A stretch of DNA of 28,428 nucleotides from an uncultured Mucilaginibacter sp. (lineage in GTDB: Bacteria; Bacteroidota; Bacteroidia; Sphingobacteriales; Sphingobacteriaceae), in NCBI RefSeq assembly GCF_946479965.1, contig NZ_CAMLHX010000052.1:1-28428 (forward strand). Direction: 5' to 3'. Shown here piece after piece: positions 14,159 to 22,004 of this stretch. The notes beneath the pieces were generated by a model that was given only the letters and a program-made list of their open reading frames with translations, was not told the DNA's origin and did not search any database. A program made the position numbers and the translations under genes. The stretch's first letter is position 1; every line of letters begins with the position of its first letter.

Positions 14159-17100
14159 ATGAAAATATTTATGCACTCGCGGAGTGTATCGGAAAAATTT
14201 TATCTATTTAAGCGTCTGTTAATAATGAAACTGACACTATTTTTTATATTGATTTTTAACATCGGGGCGTTTGCAAATGTTTTTTCGCAAACCACAATTT
14301 CCCTTAATTTAAAGGATGCCGATCTGGACAAAGTGATTGAAACTATCCAAAATAAAAGTAGTTATCGGTTTGTTTATAGCAACTCAAAAACGCTTACAGA
14401 CAAAAAGATATCTATAAAGGCGGATAACGCGAACCTTACTGACGTGCTTAACAAAGTATTTAGCGAAATGGGCCTCGTTTACAAGGAAATTGACAATCAA
14501 CTGGTATCAATTGCCCGGGCGGATGACATGGCAGCTTACAATGCGGGCCCCCAGCAAGGTTTTAGGGTATCCGGTCAAGTTACTGACGAGGGTACGGGCG
14601 AAACCCTTATTGGTGCGACTGTTAAGGTAAAAGGCACCACCAATGCTGTTGCGGTTGACATTAATGGTAGATTTACATTGGATGTGCCAAATGCCAATTC
14701 AATTTTAGTGGTGCAATTTATTGGTTATACCGACCAGGAAGTGCCGATAGAGGGCAAAAAAGTGCTTGACGTTAAGTTGGCAAAAGTAACGCGTAACTTG
14801 GATGAAGTTGTTGTTACAGGCTTTGGTTTAGGCCAAAGGAAGGCTACACTTTCCGGGGCTGTTTCACAAATTAGCGGCGAAGAACTATCACACTCAAAGG
14901 CAACTTCAGCTTCAGGTGCATTGATAGGTAAAGTGGGTGGGGTTAACTTTAGGCAAACTACCGGCAGGCCGGGAGCAACACCAACAATTCGTGTACGTAA
15001 CTTTGGCGGCGATCCTCTTATTGTTATTGATGGTACAAGGCGTAACATGGATGCCTTTAACGCCCTTGACTATAATGATATTGAATCAGTAAACATTCTA
15101 AAAGACGGCTCGGCTGCTATTTACGGTTTCGACGCAGAAAACGGTGTAATAGTTGTAGTAACTAAAAAAGGTAAACGCGGCCAAAAGCCAACTTTCGGTT
15201 TTGATACTTATTATGGTACCCAAGCTTATACTAATTTTGCTAAGCCGGGCGATGTAAAAAGTTATATCAAAGGTATAGTACAAACCGAAACTTATGGTGA
15301 CGGCAGACAAAGTGTTCCCAGTAGAACTATAACCCCGGAAATCTATCAGAAATTTATGAATGGCGATCCGGGTTATGAAGGATTTGACTGGTATAAATAT
15401 ATATATAAAAGTGCGCCACAATACTCAGCAAAACTCTCTGTTTCTGGTGGAACAGAAAACTCAGACTATTATATTAGCGGATCTACCTTATCTCAAGGTG
15501 TAGCCTTGCGCGACTTTGGTGATGGTTTTAAACGCCAAAATATACAAGCCAATTTTAATGCTAATATTAGCAAGCGTATTAGATTTGGTATGCAAATGAA
15601 CGGATACTGGTCAAAACAATCAAATACCAATGTTCCGGGCGATGATTTTGGCTGGCAGGCCGAAGCGCCATATCGTAATTTACCGGTACTACCGGGGTCA
15701 GGTTCGCCGTATTCTAATCCGGTATCAGGTCCGTACGCTAATGGTAACCCTTTGTACCCTGCAGTTACATCTCCTTCTGATTTCGGATACAGCTATGGTT
15801 TAGTAAATCCTGAATTGCAAGGAGTAGAATCAACCACCAGGAGAAATGTTTCAATAAACGGTAACTTAGAAGTAGACATTGTTACCGGCTTAAAGGCACG
15901 TATGCAGGCCAACTACTCATTCCTGAATGATCAGTTCGATTCGCGCCGTTTATCACCTCAATTATACGCATATAATGCTGCAACAGGTAACTATGATGCA
16001 GATCCATATTCTGCACAACGTAATGTTCAGCATACTTATTCAAATACTGACAACACTTCGCTTATATTTCAGTTGGAGTATCAAAAGTCAATAGGTAAAC
16101 ACAATTTCAAAGCAACTGCCAGTCAAAGTTTCGAGCAGAGATATGCGCCGTCTATATCGATAACCGGTACACCTCCGGCTAATAATATCGCTTATATACC
16201 AAATACACTTACCTATCTTACAGCTTTTAATGATAACATTAGTAACTATGCACCACGTCAGGGTTATATAGTAAATGCAAATTATGACTTTGCAGGAAAA
16301 TATATTATTGAGGGTCATGGACGTTATGATGGGTCATCTGACTATAGACCAGAGAAAAGATGGGGATTCTTCCCGGGCGGGTCAGTAGCTTATCGTATCT
16401 CTCAGGAAGATTTCTGGAAACAAAGCGCAGTACTAAGCATCTTTAACGATTTTAAGATCAGGGCATCATATGGTATTATACCTTTCAATACCGGAGAAAA
16501 CTGGTTAACGGGTTATAATTATTCTCAAGGCTCAGCAATACTAAACGGTGCTCAGGTTACCGGTGCACAGGTAAGAGGACCCGGATCTACTGCGCTAACC
16601 TGGGGAAAAACCTACAATAGTGATATCGGTATTGACATGAGCTTGTTAAATAGCCGGTTAAGTATTACTCTAGATTATTTTAATAAAACCCGTACAGGTA
16701 TTCCCGGAAACCGAGGCGTAACTTTACCTGCTTTAGTGGGTTTTCAGGCGGGTGACGAAAACATAAATACAGATAAAAATCGCGGTGTTGACGGTAACAT
16801 TTCATGGCGTGACCGTATAGGCGACCTAAGTTATGGCTTTAACGGTAGCTTTAGCTATGGCAGAAGTATAACAGGTTTCCGTTACGGAGATCTTTATTCC
16901 AGTGACTATAGCAGATTTCGCGGTAATGCCGTAGACAGATTAGGTGGTGGACCATTTCAATTCACAACTACCGGACAATTTCAAAGCTGGGAACAAATAC
17001 AGAACTACGGTATTGACCAGGATGGCAAAGGTAACGTTACCCTGCGCCCCGGCGATTTTATATTCAAAGATACAAATGGTGATGGTGTGATAAACTCCCT

Positions 17101-17683
17101 TGACCAGGAAAGAGTGACCTATCAAGTAAATGGTGGTCAAAACGGTCAGGGTGTGCCAATATTTGGTTTTGGCTTTGGTTTTAACGCGGCCTATAAAGGG
17201 TTTGACTTTAGGGTTGATTTTACAGGTGGTTCATTGTTTACGTTTCAACAATCGTCTTCGGGTTTTAGCAGTGCTAATGGCGCCTATTTGCGCGAGTGGT
17301 TACCAGGCAGAAACACATCACAGTATTTATTTGATAACTCAAGCTATTATTCTGACCCATTTGACAGAAACAGCACTATTATAGTAGGTAAGTACCCGTT
17401 GCTTTTACAAACAAATCCTGCACCTAATACAAATTTTGATCACAACGGATATCAAACCAACATAACCTATGTTAAAGTACGTAATATAGAAATAGGTTAC
17501 ACCATACCATACGCTGTTTTAAAACCTTTGGGTATATCTAACTTAAAGGTATATGTAACAGGCCAAAACTTGTTCAGTTTTTCAAATATGCCTGGCAAAT
17601 TTGATCCTGAACTTTCAAATGGCAGCGGTGGCGGATTGCCTAACCCAAGGGTTTTAACCGCAGGCGTTAACGTTAAATTCTAA
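14159..17683 (+). CDS. SusC/RagA-family TonB-linked outer membrane transporter with STN signalling domain
   Basis: 1174 residues. The long N-terminus before the signal peptide (hydrophobic core from Met23, cleavage near VFSQ, 41-44) is typical of FecR-linked SusC proteins; an alternative ATG lies at 14225. The order is STN domain (about 50-118), carboxypeptidase-regulatory-like domain (about 135-207), TonB-box-like DEVVVTGFG (215-223), plug (about 225-336, with SALIGKVGG-type and DGSAAIYGFDAENGVI motifs) and the barrel to the C-terminus (GVNVKF). It forms the barrel of a SusCD 'pedal-bin' importer, with SusD as lid. The STN domain couples substrate binding to the FecR upstream. The plug has DGSAAIYGFDAENG, slightly different from the common DASAAIYGSRAANG. 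The substrate is unknown: no enzyme genes are linked. Confidence 0.95.
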   Translation: MKIFMHSRSVSEKFYLFKRLLIMKLTLFFILIFNIGAFANVFSQTTISLNLKDADLDKVIETIQNKSSYRFVYSNSKTLTDKKISIKADNANLTDVLNKVFSEMGLVYKEIDNQLVSIARADDMAAYNAGPQQGFRVSGQVTDEGTGETLIGATVKVKGTTNAVAVDINGRFTLDVPNANSILVVQFIGYTDQEVPIEGKKVLDVKLAKVTRNLDEVVVTGFGLGQRKATLSGAVSQISGEELSHSKATSASGALIGKVGGVNFRQTTGRPGATPTIRVRNFGGDPLIVIDGTRRNMDAFNALDYNDIESVNILKDGSAAIYGFDAENGVIVVVTKKGKRGQKPTFGFDTYYGTQAYTNFAKPGDVKSYIKGIVQTETYGDGRQSVPSRTITPEIYQKFMNGDPGYEGFDWYKYIYKSAPQYSAKLSVSGGTENSDYYISGSTLSQGVALRDFGDGFKRQNIQANFNANISKRIRFGMQMNGYWSKQSNTNVPGDDFGWQAEAPYRNLPVLPGSGSPYSNPVSGPYANGNPLYPAVTSPSDFGYSYGLVNPELQGVESTTRRNVSINGNLEVDIVTGLKARMQANYSFLNDQFDSRRLSPQLYAYNAATGNYDADPYSAQRNVQHTYSNTDNTSLIFQLEYQKSIGKHNFKATASQSFEQRYAPSISITGTPPANNIAYIPNTLTYLTAFNDNISNYAPRQGYIVNANYDFAGKYIIEGHGRYDGSSDYRPEKRWGFFPGGSVAYRISQEDFWKQSAVLSIFNDFKIRASYGIIPFNTGENWLTGYNYSQGSAILNGAQVTGAQVRGPGSTALTWGKTYNSDIGIDMSLLNSRLSITLDYFNKTRTGIPGNRGVTLPALVGFQAGDENINTDKNRGVDGNISWRDRIGDLSYGFNGSFSYGRSITGFRYGDLYSSDYSRFRGNAVDRLGGGPFQFTTTGQFQSWEQIQNYGIDQDGKGNVTLRPGDFIFKDTNGDGVINSLDQERVTYQVNGGQNGQGVPIFGFGFGFNAAYKGFDFRVDFTGGSLFTFQQSSSGFSSANGAYLREWLPGRNTSQYLFDNSSYYSDPFDRNSTIIVGKYPLLLQTNPAPNTNFDHNGYQTNITYVKVRNIEIGYTIPYAVLKPLGISNLKVYVTGQNLFSFSNMPGKFDPELSNGSGGGLPNPRVLTAGVNVKF

Positions 17684-17695
17684 AATATAAGAACC

Positions 17696-19750
17696 ATGAA
17701 AAAGAAATTTTTATACAGTCTATTTGCACTCTTTTTAATAAACACCATGTTTATTGGATGTAAAAGAGACCTAACGGTTGTTCCGAACAGCCTGCAAACA
17801 GCAGATGATGTTTTTACAGATAAGAACCTGATCACCGCAGTGTTGGCACGCTTCTATTCGCAAGTTAACCAGGTAACTAACCCTCCTGGTAATCCCCCCA
17901 ATTTTACTCCCGGAGGTGCTGCCTGGGGCGCAAGTAACGCTACTGATGATAGTTTTCAACAGGATCCTGATGATGCTGTCAATAATAGGGGCGGAGCGTC
18001 TGCTCAGCAAGTTGCCTTCACCAAAGACAGGTACAGGGCCTTTGATTATGGCCTTATACGCAGAATAAACCAATTTTTAATTGGCATACGGTCTGAAGCT
18101 GCAAAAAAAGCGATGACCCCGTTTGAGAATGCGTCCTTTGAAGGACAAGCTATGTTTTTACGTGCCTGGACTTTTTTCCACATGGTAAAAACTTTGGGTG
18201 GTTTGACCATTGTAGGTGACGAGGTATTTGAATTTGCGGGCGGCACAGATGCAACGCCACTGCAAAAACCACGCGACTCAGAAGAAAAATGTTATGATTA
18301 CATCCTGGATCAGTGCGACAAAGCAGCTGCAAAGTTGACCAATGGCGGGATAGCAACTATTCCGGCCGGACAAAATGCTAACGCTGCTTTGGCTAACAGG
18401 TGGGCATGTAAAATGCTTAAAGCGCGTGCTGCTTTAACTGCGGCTTCAATTGCCAAATGGAATAACGGCAACGTTAATCTTAACAAAACGGATAAATTGG
18501 GCGTTCAAACCCATGGTATACCTGCAGCTAAAGCTGATGCTTATTACAAGGCGGCTTTCGACGCTGCTAAAGAAGTTATTGACGGTGGTGCTTACTCAAT
18601 AATGAAAGGGACCGATCTGGCATCAGCACAACAGGCATTTCAAAACGCGATAAATATAAAAGCCGGTAATACCGAAGTAATATGGACAGCAGATCGTCTA
18701 TTGCCTAACGTAAATACCACATGGACCAGGGTTGTTGGCCCTGTAACCCATACAGAAGAAGCTTTAGGTAATCAATTGGGTGCAGGTGCTGAGTTTGTTG
18801 AATCGTTTGAAGATAGAGCCACTCGTGCCCAAGGTATAAAAACCAGAACCGGTACGGGAGATGCAGTTGGTGTAACTGGTCCGGTAACTAGTGGTGCAGG
18901 TCTTATTGGTACTACACCGATCATGTATGACTTGTCAAATCCGGCTGATAATCCATTTATGCAAAAGGATGCCCGTTTATATGCATCAGTTATATGGCCT
19001 CAAGCTCCGTTCAAAGGTATCCCGGTAGATCTGCGTGCAGGTGAGTGGCGCGGTGAGTATAATTCCGACGGCACGCTTAAGGTTTATACCTCTGCCCCTG
19101 CACCAAAAGGAACTGCCGGTACTTTTCTTACCAGTATAAACGGACCAGCTGAGAATACCAGTCAAATTGTAAATAAAACAGGTTTTATCCCCCGCAAATG
19201 GCTTGACGAAAAACCCGGTGCCTCGCTGGGACCAAACTATAGCGATATGTGGGTAATACGTTTCCGTTTGGCAGAAGCGTATAGTATATGTGCTGAAGCC
19301 GCTTTATTAAGCGCTCCGCTAGGTGGGGCAGCCGTAGGTGTTAATTATATTAACGTTTTAAGGAGCCGTGGTTTACTTCAGCCGCTTAGCGCCGGTCAAT
19401 TTGACTTTGAACAGTTAAGAAAGGAACTACGCGTTGAATTTTATATGGAAGATCACCGTCTTTGGGACATGAACAGATGGAGACTGGCGGATTCATTTTG
19501 GGACGGTGTAACCTGTGGAAAATGTTCACTATATCCAAATGGTACGTCATTTCCGTGGCAATTATATGGTTACACTGTAAATATTGCAGGCAATCCTGGT
19601 GGTAATAACGGTAAATATGTATTTGAAAGAAAAAGGGCTTTCAGAAAAAGAGCTAATCCCAATTACTTTGAGAGTTCAAGCTATTATTCAACTATGGACA
19701 ATGCATGGTTAACTTATAACCCAAATTGGGAAAGAAATCCAGGTCAGTAA
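17696..19750 (+). CDS. SusD/RagB-family outer membrane lipoprotein
   Basis: 684 residues, on the long side for the family. The signal peptide ends in the lipobox MFIGC (Cys22), so the protein is surface-anchored. The family pattern is visible: the N-terminal DLTVVPNSLQTADDVFTDKNLITAVLARFY split by the usual loop, the RAFDYGLIRRINQFL helix, FLRAWTFFHMVKTLGG, and a C-terminal RKELRVEFYMEDHRLWDMNRWRLAD segment matching the conserved SusD end. It covers the SusC barrel and captures substrate. It lies 12 bp after susC, in one operon. The insertion around residues 330-500 makes it larger than many SusD proteins and may shape the binding site. Confidence 0.95.
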   Translation: MKKKFLYSLFALFLINTMFIGCKRDLTVVPNSLQTADDVFTDKNLITAVLARFYSQVNQVTNPPGNPPNFTPGGAAWGASNATDDSFQQDPDDAVNNRGGASAQQVAFTKDRYRAFDYGLIRRINQFLIGIRSEAAKKAMTPFENASFEGQAMFLRAWTFFHMVKTLGGLTIVGDEVFEFAGGTDATPLQKPRDSEEKCYDYILDQCDKAAAKLTNGGIATIPAGQNANAALANRWACKMLKARAALTAASIAKWNNGNVNLNKTDKLGVQTHGIPAAKADAYYKAAFDAAKEVIDGGAYSIMKGTDLASAQQAFQNAINIKAGNTEVIWTADRLLPNVNTTWTRVVGPVTHTEEALGNQLGAGAEFVESFEDRATRAQGIKTRTGTGDAVGVTGPVTSGAGLIGTTPIMYDLSNPADNPFMQKDARLYASVIWPQAPFKGIPVDLRAGEWRGEYNSDGTLKVYTSAPAPKGTAGTFLTSINGPAENTSQIVNKTGFIPRKWLDEKPGASLGPNYSDMWVIRFRLAEAYSICAEAALLSAPLGGAAVGVNYINVLRSRGLLQPLSAGQFDFEQLRKELRVEFYMEDHRLWDMNRWRLADSFWDGVTCGKCSLYPNGTSFPWQLYGYTVNIAGNPGGNNGKYVFERKRAFRKRANPNYFESSSYYSTMDNAWLTYNPNWERNPGQ

Positions 19751-19771
19751 ATCTATCATAAAAAATATATT

Positions 19772-20578
19772 ATGAAACAGAAAAATAAAATAGCACTTTT
19801 TATAATGGTGCTGGCTGCAGCAAGCATGCTTGTGCAATCGTGCGGTAAGGATAATATGAAGTACCCCTCATCAACAATATCCGGACGCTTCACTTACCAG
19901 AACCAGCCGGTTGGATTAATATTTTCCAACCCCGATATCATCGCCACAGCCGGGTCTACCACTGCTGCAATGCTTTTACAGCAAAAAACGGGGGCCCAAC
20001 CTGCATATGGTGTTGGAGAGGTTTCGGTTTATACCAGGCATGATGGTAGCTTCACCGGTAAATTTTTTGATGGCGACTACCTGGCCAGAACGCAAGGGGG
20101 TAAAGTCCCGTTTGAGGACTTTACTAACAAACCTTTTTCAGTTAAAGGGGATACTAATTTTGGTAATGTCGAGGTGGTTCCCTATTGGTGGATGAATAAC
20201 CTTGCAACCACGTATGCTGGTGGCGTTTTTACAGCTACGTTTAACCTTACTAAACCTTCTGCTAATACAGCAAGAACGTTAGATAGAGTATATATATTTC
20301 TTAGTCCGGATAATACACCGGATATTCAATCTTCTACTCAAGGTGCAGTACGTTCCTTTGTTGCCGGTGTAAATGCCGGGGGTATAGTAGTTCCTGCTGC
20401 TGCCAGCTCAGGTGGCGCTGTTACTGTTAAATTTGATTTGAATACCCTTACAGCCGGCGAAAAGCAATTCTTGAGAGCCTTTGGTAATAATAGTACTATC
20501 TGGGCCTCTGTAGCTGTTAAAACCACCTCAGTAACTGATGCGTTATATTCAGATCCGATAAAATTGCAACTGCCGTAA
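19772..20578 (+). CDS. DUF3823-family surface lipoprotein
   Basis: 268 residues with a type II signal peptide; Cys24 in VQSC is the lipidation site. The mature N-terminus (KDNMKYPSSTISGRFTYQNQPVG) shows the DUF3823 pattern, a beta-sandwich domain found almost only directly after SusD. It ends with a second Ig-like beta domain (about 155-268). Such third genes occupy the place of SusE/SusF and are thought to be accessory surface glycan- or ligand-binding proteins. The gene follows susD by 21 bp and precedes the operon terminator. No catalytic motif is visible. Confidence 0.88.
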   Translation: MKQKNKIALFIMVLAAASMLVQSCGKDNMKYPSSTISGRFTYQNQPVGLIFSNPDIIATAGSTTAAMLLQQKTGAQPAYGVGEVSVYTRHDGSFTGKFFDGDYLARTQGGKVPFEDFTNKPFSVKGDTNFGNVEVVPYWWMNNLATTYAGGVFTATFNLTKPSANTARTLDRVYIFLSPDNTPDIQSSTQGAVRSFVAGVNAGGIVVPAAASSGGAVTVKFDLNTLTAGEKQFLRAFGNNSTIWASVAVKTTSVTDALYSDPIKLQLP

Positions 20579-20609
20579 TATTTAACAATTACTAAACAAT
20601 TACATTAAG

Positions 20610-20638
20610 AAGCTGCCCCGTATACGGGCAGCTTTTTT
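20610..20638 (+). terminator. Terminator of the susCD operon
   Basis: AAGCTGCCC pairs with GGGCAGCTT around a short loop that is itself palindromic (CGTATAC), followed by a run of six T on the plus strand. It lies 31 bp after the DUF3823 stop codon and separates the uptake operon from the AraC gene. Confidence 0.92.
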
Positions 20639-20713
20639 GTTTTATAGCTTTTGCCAATGTGGTAGATATTGATCCAGGGATTTCTGTTTTTTATTATTTA
20701 CACCATTGTTATA

Positions 20714-21250
20714 ATGATTAACTTTATTATCGATATGGGACACGAGTTACGCATAAGACTTACATTAATTTTAAGGCAGCTTGAGTCAATTATAAAAAGT
20801 GTAAATGATGAGCAGCTTAAAGCCCGGTTGGAGGGTGTTTATAAAAATGCGTTGAACGTTATAAACCAGATAAGTGAACATGATAGTGCAACCGCGAGTG
20901 ACTTATCAAGCTGCGATAGCCCGCTATCACTTGATCAGGAACTAATTGAAAGGGCGCTCAAATTTGTAGATGAGAATCTGCTGAATCCATCATACTCTGT
21001 TGAGCAGTTAAGCAGGGACATGAATATGGACAGAACCGGGCTATACAGAAAATTAATAGCACTTACCGGGCAGGCTCCCACAATGTTTATACGCTCAGTA
21101 CGTCTAAAAAAGGCAGTCATGCTTTTAAATCAAAAGCGATACAGCCAGGCTGAAATAGCCGACAAAGTGGGATTTAGCAATGCCGCGTATTTTAGCAGAT
21201 GCTTTAAAGAAGAATTCGGGGTGAGCCCTTCAAATTATCAGGCGAGTTAG
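20714..21250 (+). CDS. AraC-type DNA-binding protein with a vestigial histidine-kinase DHp domain
   Basis: 178 residues from the ATG at 20714; a TTG at 20669 would add 15 hydrophobic residues. The C-terminal half (about 75-178) is an AraC/XylS double helix-turn-helix, best matching the output end of Bacteroidota hybrid two-component systems (SVEQLSRDMNMDRTGLYRKL, FIRSVRLKKAVMLL, VGFSNAAYFSRCFKEEFG). The N-terminal 60 residues (INFIIDMGHELRIRLTLIL then QLESIIK, YKNALNVINQI) align by eye with a kinase DHp helix pair: phospho-acceptor-like His10 in GHELR is kept, but the RTPL motif is RIRL. The ATPase and receiver domains normally between them are absent. It could be a relic or a compact regulator that dimerises, or accepts phosphate, through the DHp remnant. 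It may control the susCD operon upstream. Confidence 0.8.
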   Translation: MINFIIDMGHELRIRLTLILRQLESIIKSVNDEQLKARLEGVYKNALNVINQISEHDSATASDLSSCDSPLSLDQELIERALKFVDENLLNPSYSVEQLSRDMNMDRTGLYRKLIALTGQAPTMFIRSVRLKKAVMLLNQKRYSQAEIADKVGFSNAAYFSRCFKEEFGVSPSNYQAS

Positions 21251-21271
21251 ATAATATTGTTATTTAGCTGG

Positions 21272-21382
21272 TTGCTTGTTCCGCCTGCGTAGGTGAAACA
21301 AATGGAGCAAAGTGGAACAATAATTTATATAAAGCGCTTATAATTAATTGCTTAATTTTACAAGTGGAACAAAGCGGAGCAA
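21272..21382. repeat. Reiterated GGARCAAAGYGGARCAA elements, direct and inverted
   Basis: TGGAGCAAAGTGGAACAA (21303-21320) and TGGAACAAAGCGGAGCAA (21365-21382) agree at 15 of 18 positions. An inverted relative, TTGCTTGTTCCGCC, lies at 21272-21285 and can pair with the first copy. Thirteen bases (GGAACAAAGCGGA) recur exactly at 1818-1830, with an inverted TTGCTCCG at 1805-1812 beside them. The elements fill the gap between two convergent genes, as expected for a dispersed intergenic repeat. Confidence 0.65.
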
Positions 21383-21383
21383 C

Positions 21384-21698
21384 TTATTCGTCAGTTCTCA
21401 TTTTAGCCGGAGGTAGAAATTGTACTACTAAAGCTTCCCATTCTTCTTCTAAAGTCATCTTCGGGCGTACTTGTTTAGCTTTATTATACCAGTAATCAGC
21501 ATTCCAAATATCGCCTTCTTTACGATGCAGGTAAGCATGTACCCATGCAGATGCCTGATCCGTTTGATCATCAACCTGTGAGTGCGCCTTATGCCATTCT
21601 CCTTTGCCATCATACCAAAGACTTTTTAACTGTACAGAAAACTTACTATTTGGTTGTTCTAAGCTTAGCGATGCTTTAAATTCGGTTAGTGTTTTCAT
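21384..21698 (-). CDS. Small conserved Bacteroidota protein of unknown function
   Basis: 104 residues, no signal peptide, no membrane segment, ATG start. The sequence is rich in tryptophan and tyrosine, and the pattern WHKAHSQVDDQTDQASAWVHAYLHRKEGD and NADYWYNKA (split here) resembles a short conserved family I have seen in Bacteroidota, where the helices look like one or two TPR-like hairpins. No function is known to me. The gene is divergent from the hybrid kinase and convergent with the AraC gene. I cannot see its promoter clearly. Confidence 0.75.
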   Translation of the reverse strand: MKTLTEFKASLSLEQPNSKFSVQLKSLWYDGKGEWHKAHSQVDDQTDQASAWVHAYLHRKEGDIWNADYWYNKAKQVRPKMTLEEEWEALVVQFLPPAKMRTDE

Positions 21699-22004
21699 TC
21701 TGTAGTTTAGTTAACGATAGCTTTTGGTGATGCCGCGCTGTAATTTACAAATTTGGCTAATAGTCCTTCGCTTTTTAAAGCGAACTATTTTGCTTGATTT
21801 ATTTTTTCTTGTAAGTAATGAGTGCCATTTAAAATTTACCGATCCAAATAGTCAAAATTTAGGGATGTTACTTTTAATCGCTTCCTATCAATATAAAGGC
21901 AACATATTAACTTGTTTTTCGTAAAGAGATTAGAAGTTTGCTTACGGCGGGGGGGGAATTGACCATTCACATAATCTGCCGTTTGCGATTTTTTCATAAA
22001 AAAA
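21699..22004. other. Divergent intergenic region with a G8 tract
   Basis: This 306-bp gap separates the small conserved gene from the hybrid kinase. I see no supported gene in it. Its notable feature is a run of eight G at 21949-21956, 48 bp upstream of the kinase start codon, in otherwise AT-rich DNA. A TTG (21959-21961) and a GCCGTTTG (21978-21985) resemble a promoter only weakly, with spacing of 16 nt. Confidence 0.5.

Noticed and set aside
12211..20578. Polysaccharide utilisation locus
   Set aside because: SusC and SusD are present, but no glycoside hydrolase, lyase, esterase or sulfatase is seen, so I call it only a regulated SusCD uptake locus.
20669..20713. TTG start adding 15 hydrophobic residues to the AraC-type protein
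   Set aside because: The added residues are too short and too irregular to be a trustworthy membrane helix, and the ATG at 20714 fits the DHp-like start better. The longer form cannot be excluded.
21724..21924. A 66-codon open frame on the plus strand in the divergent gap before the hybrid kinase
   Set aside because: No similarity to anything I know, no promoter or spacing that fits, and it covers the region where two divergent promoters are expected.
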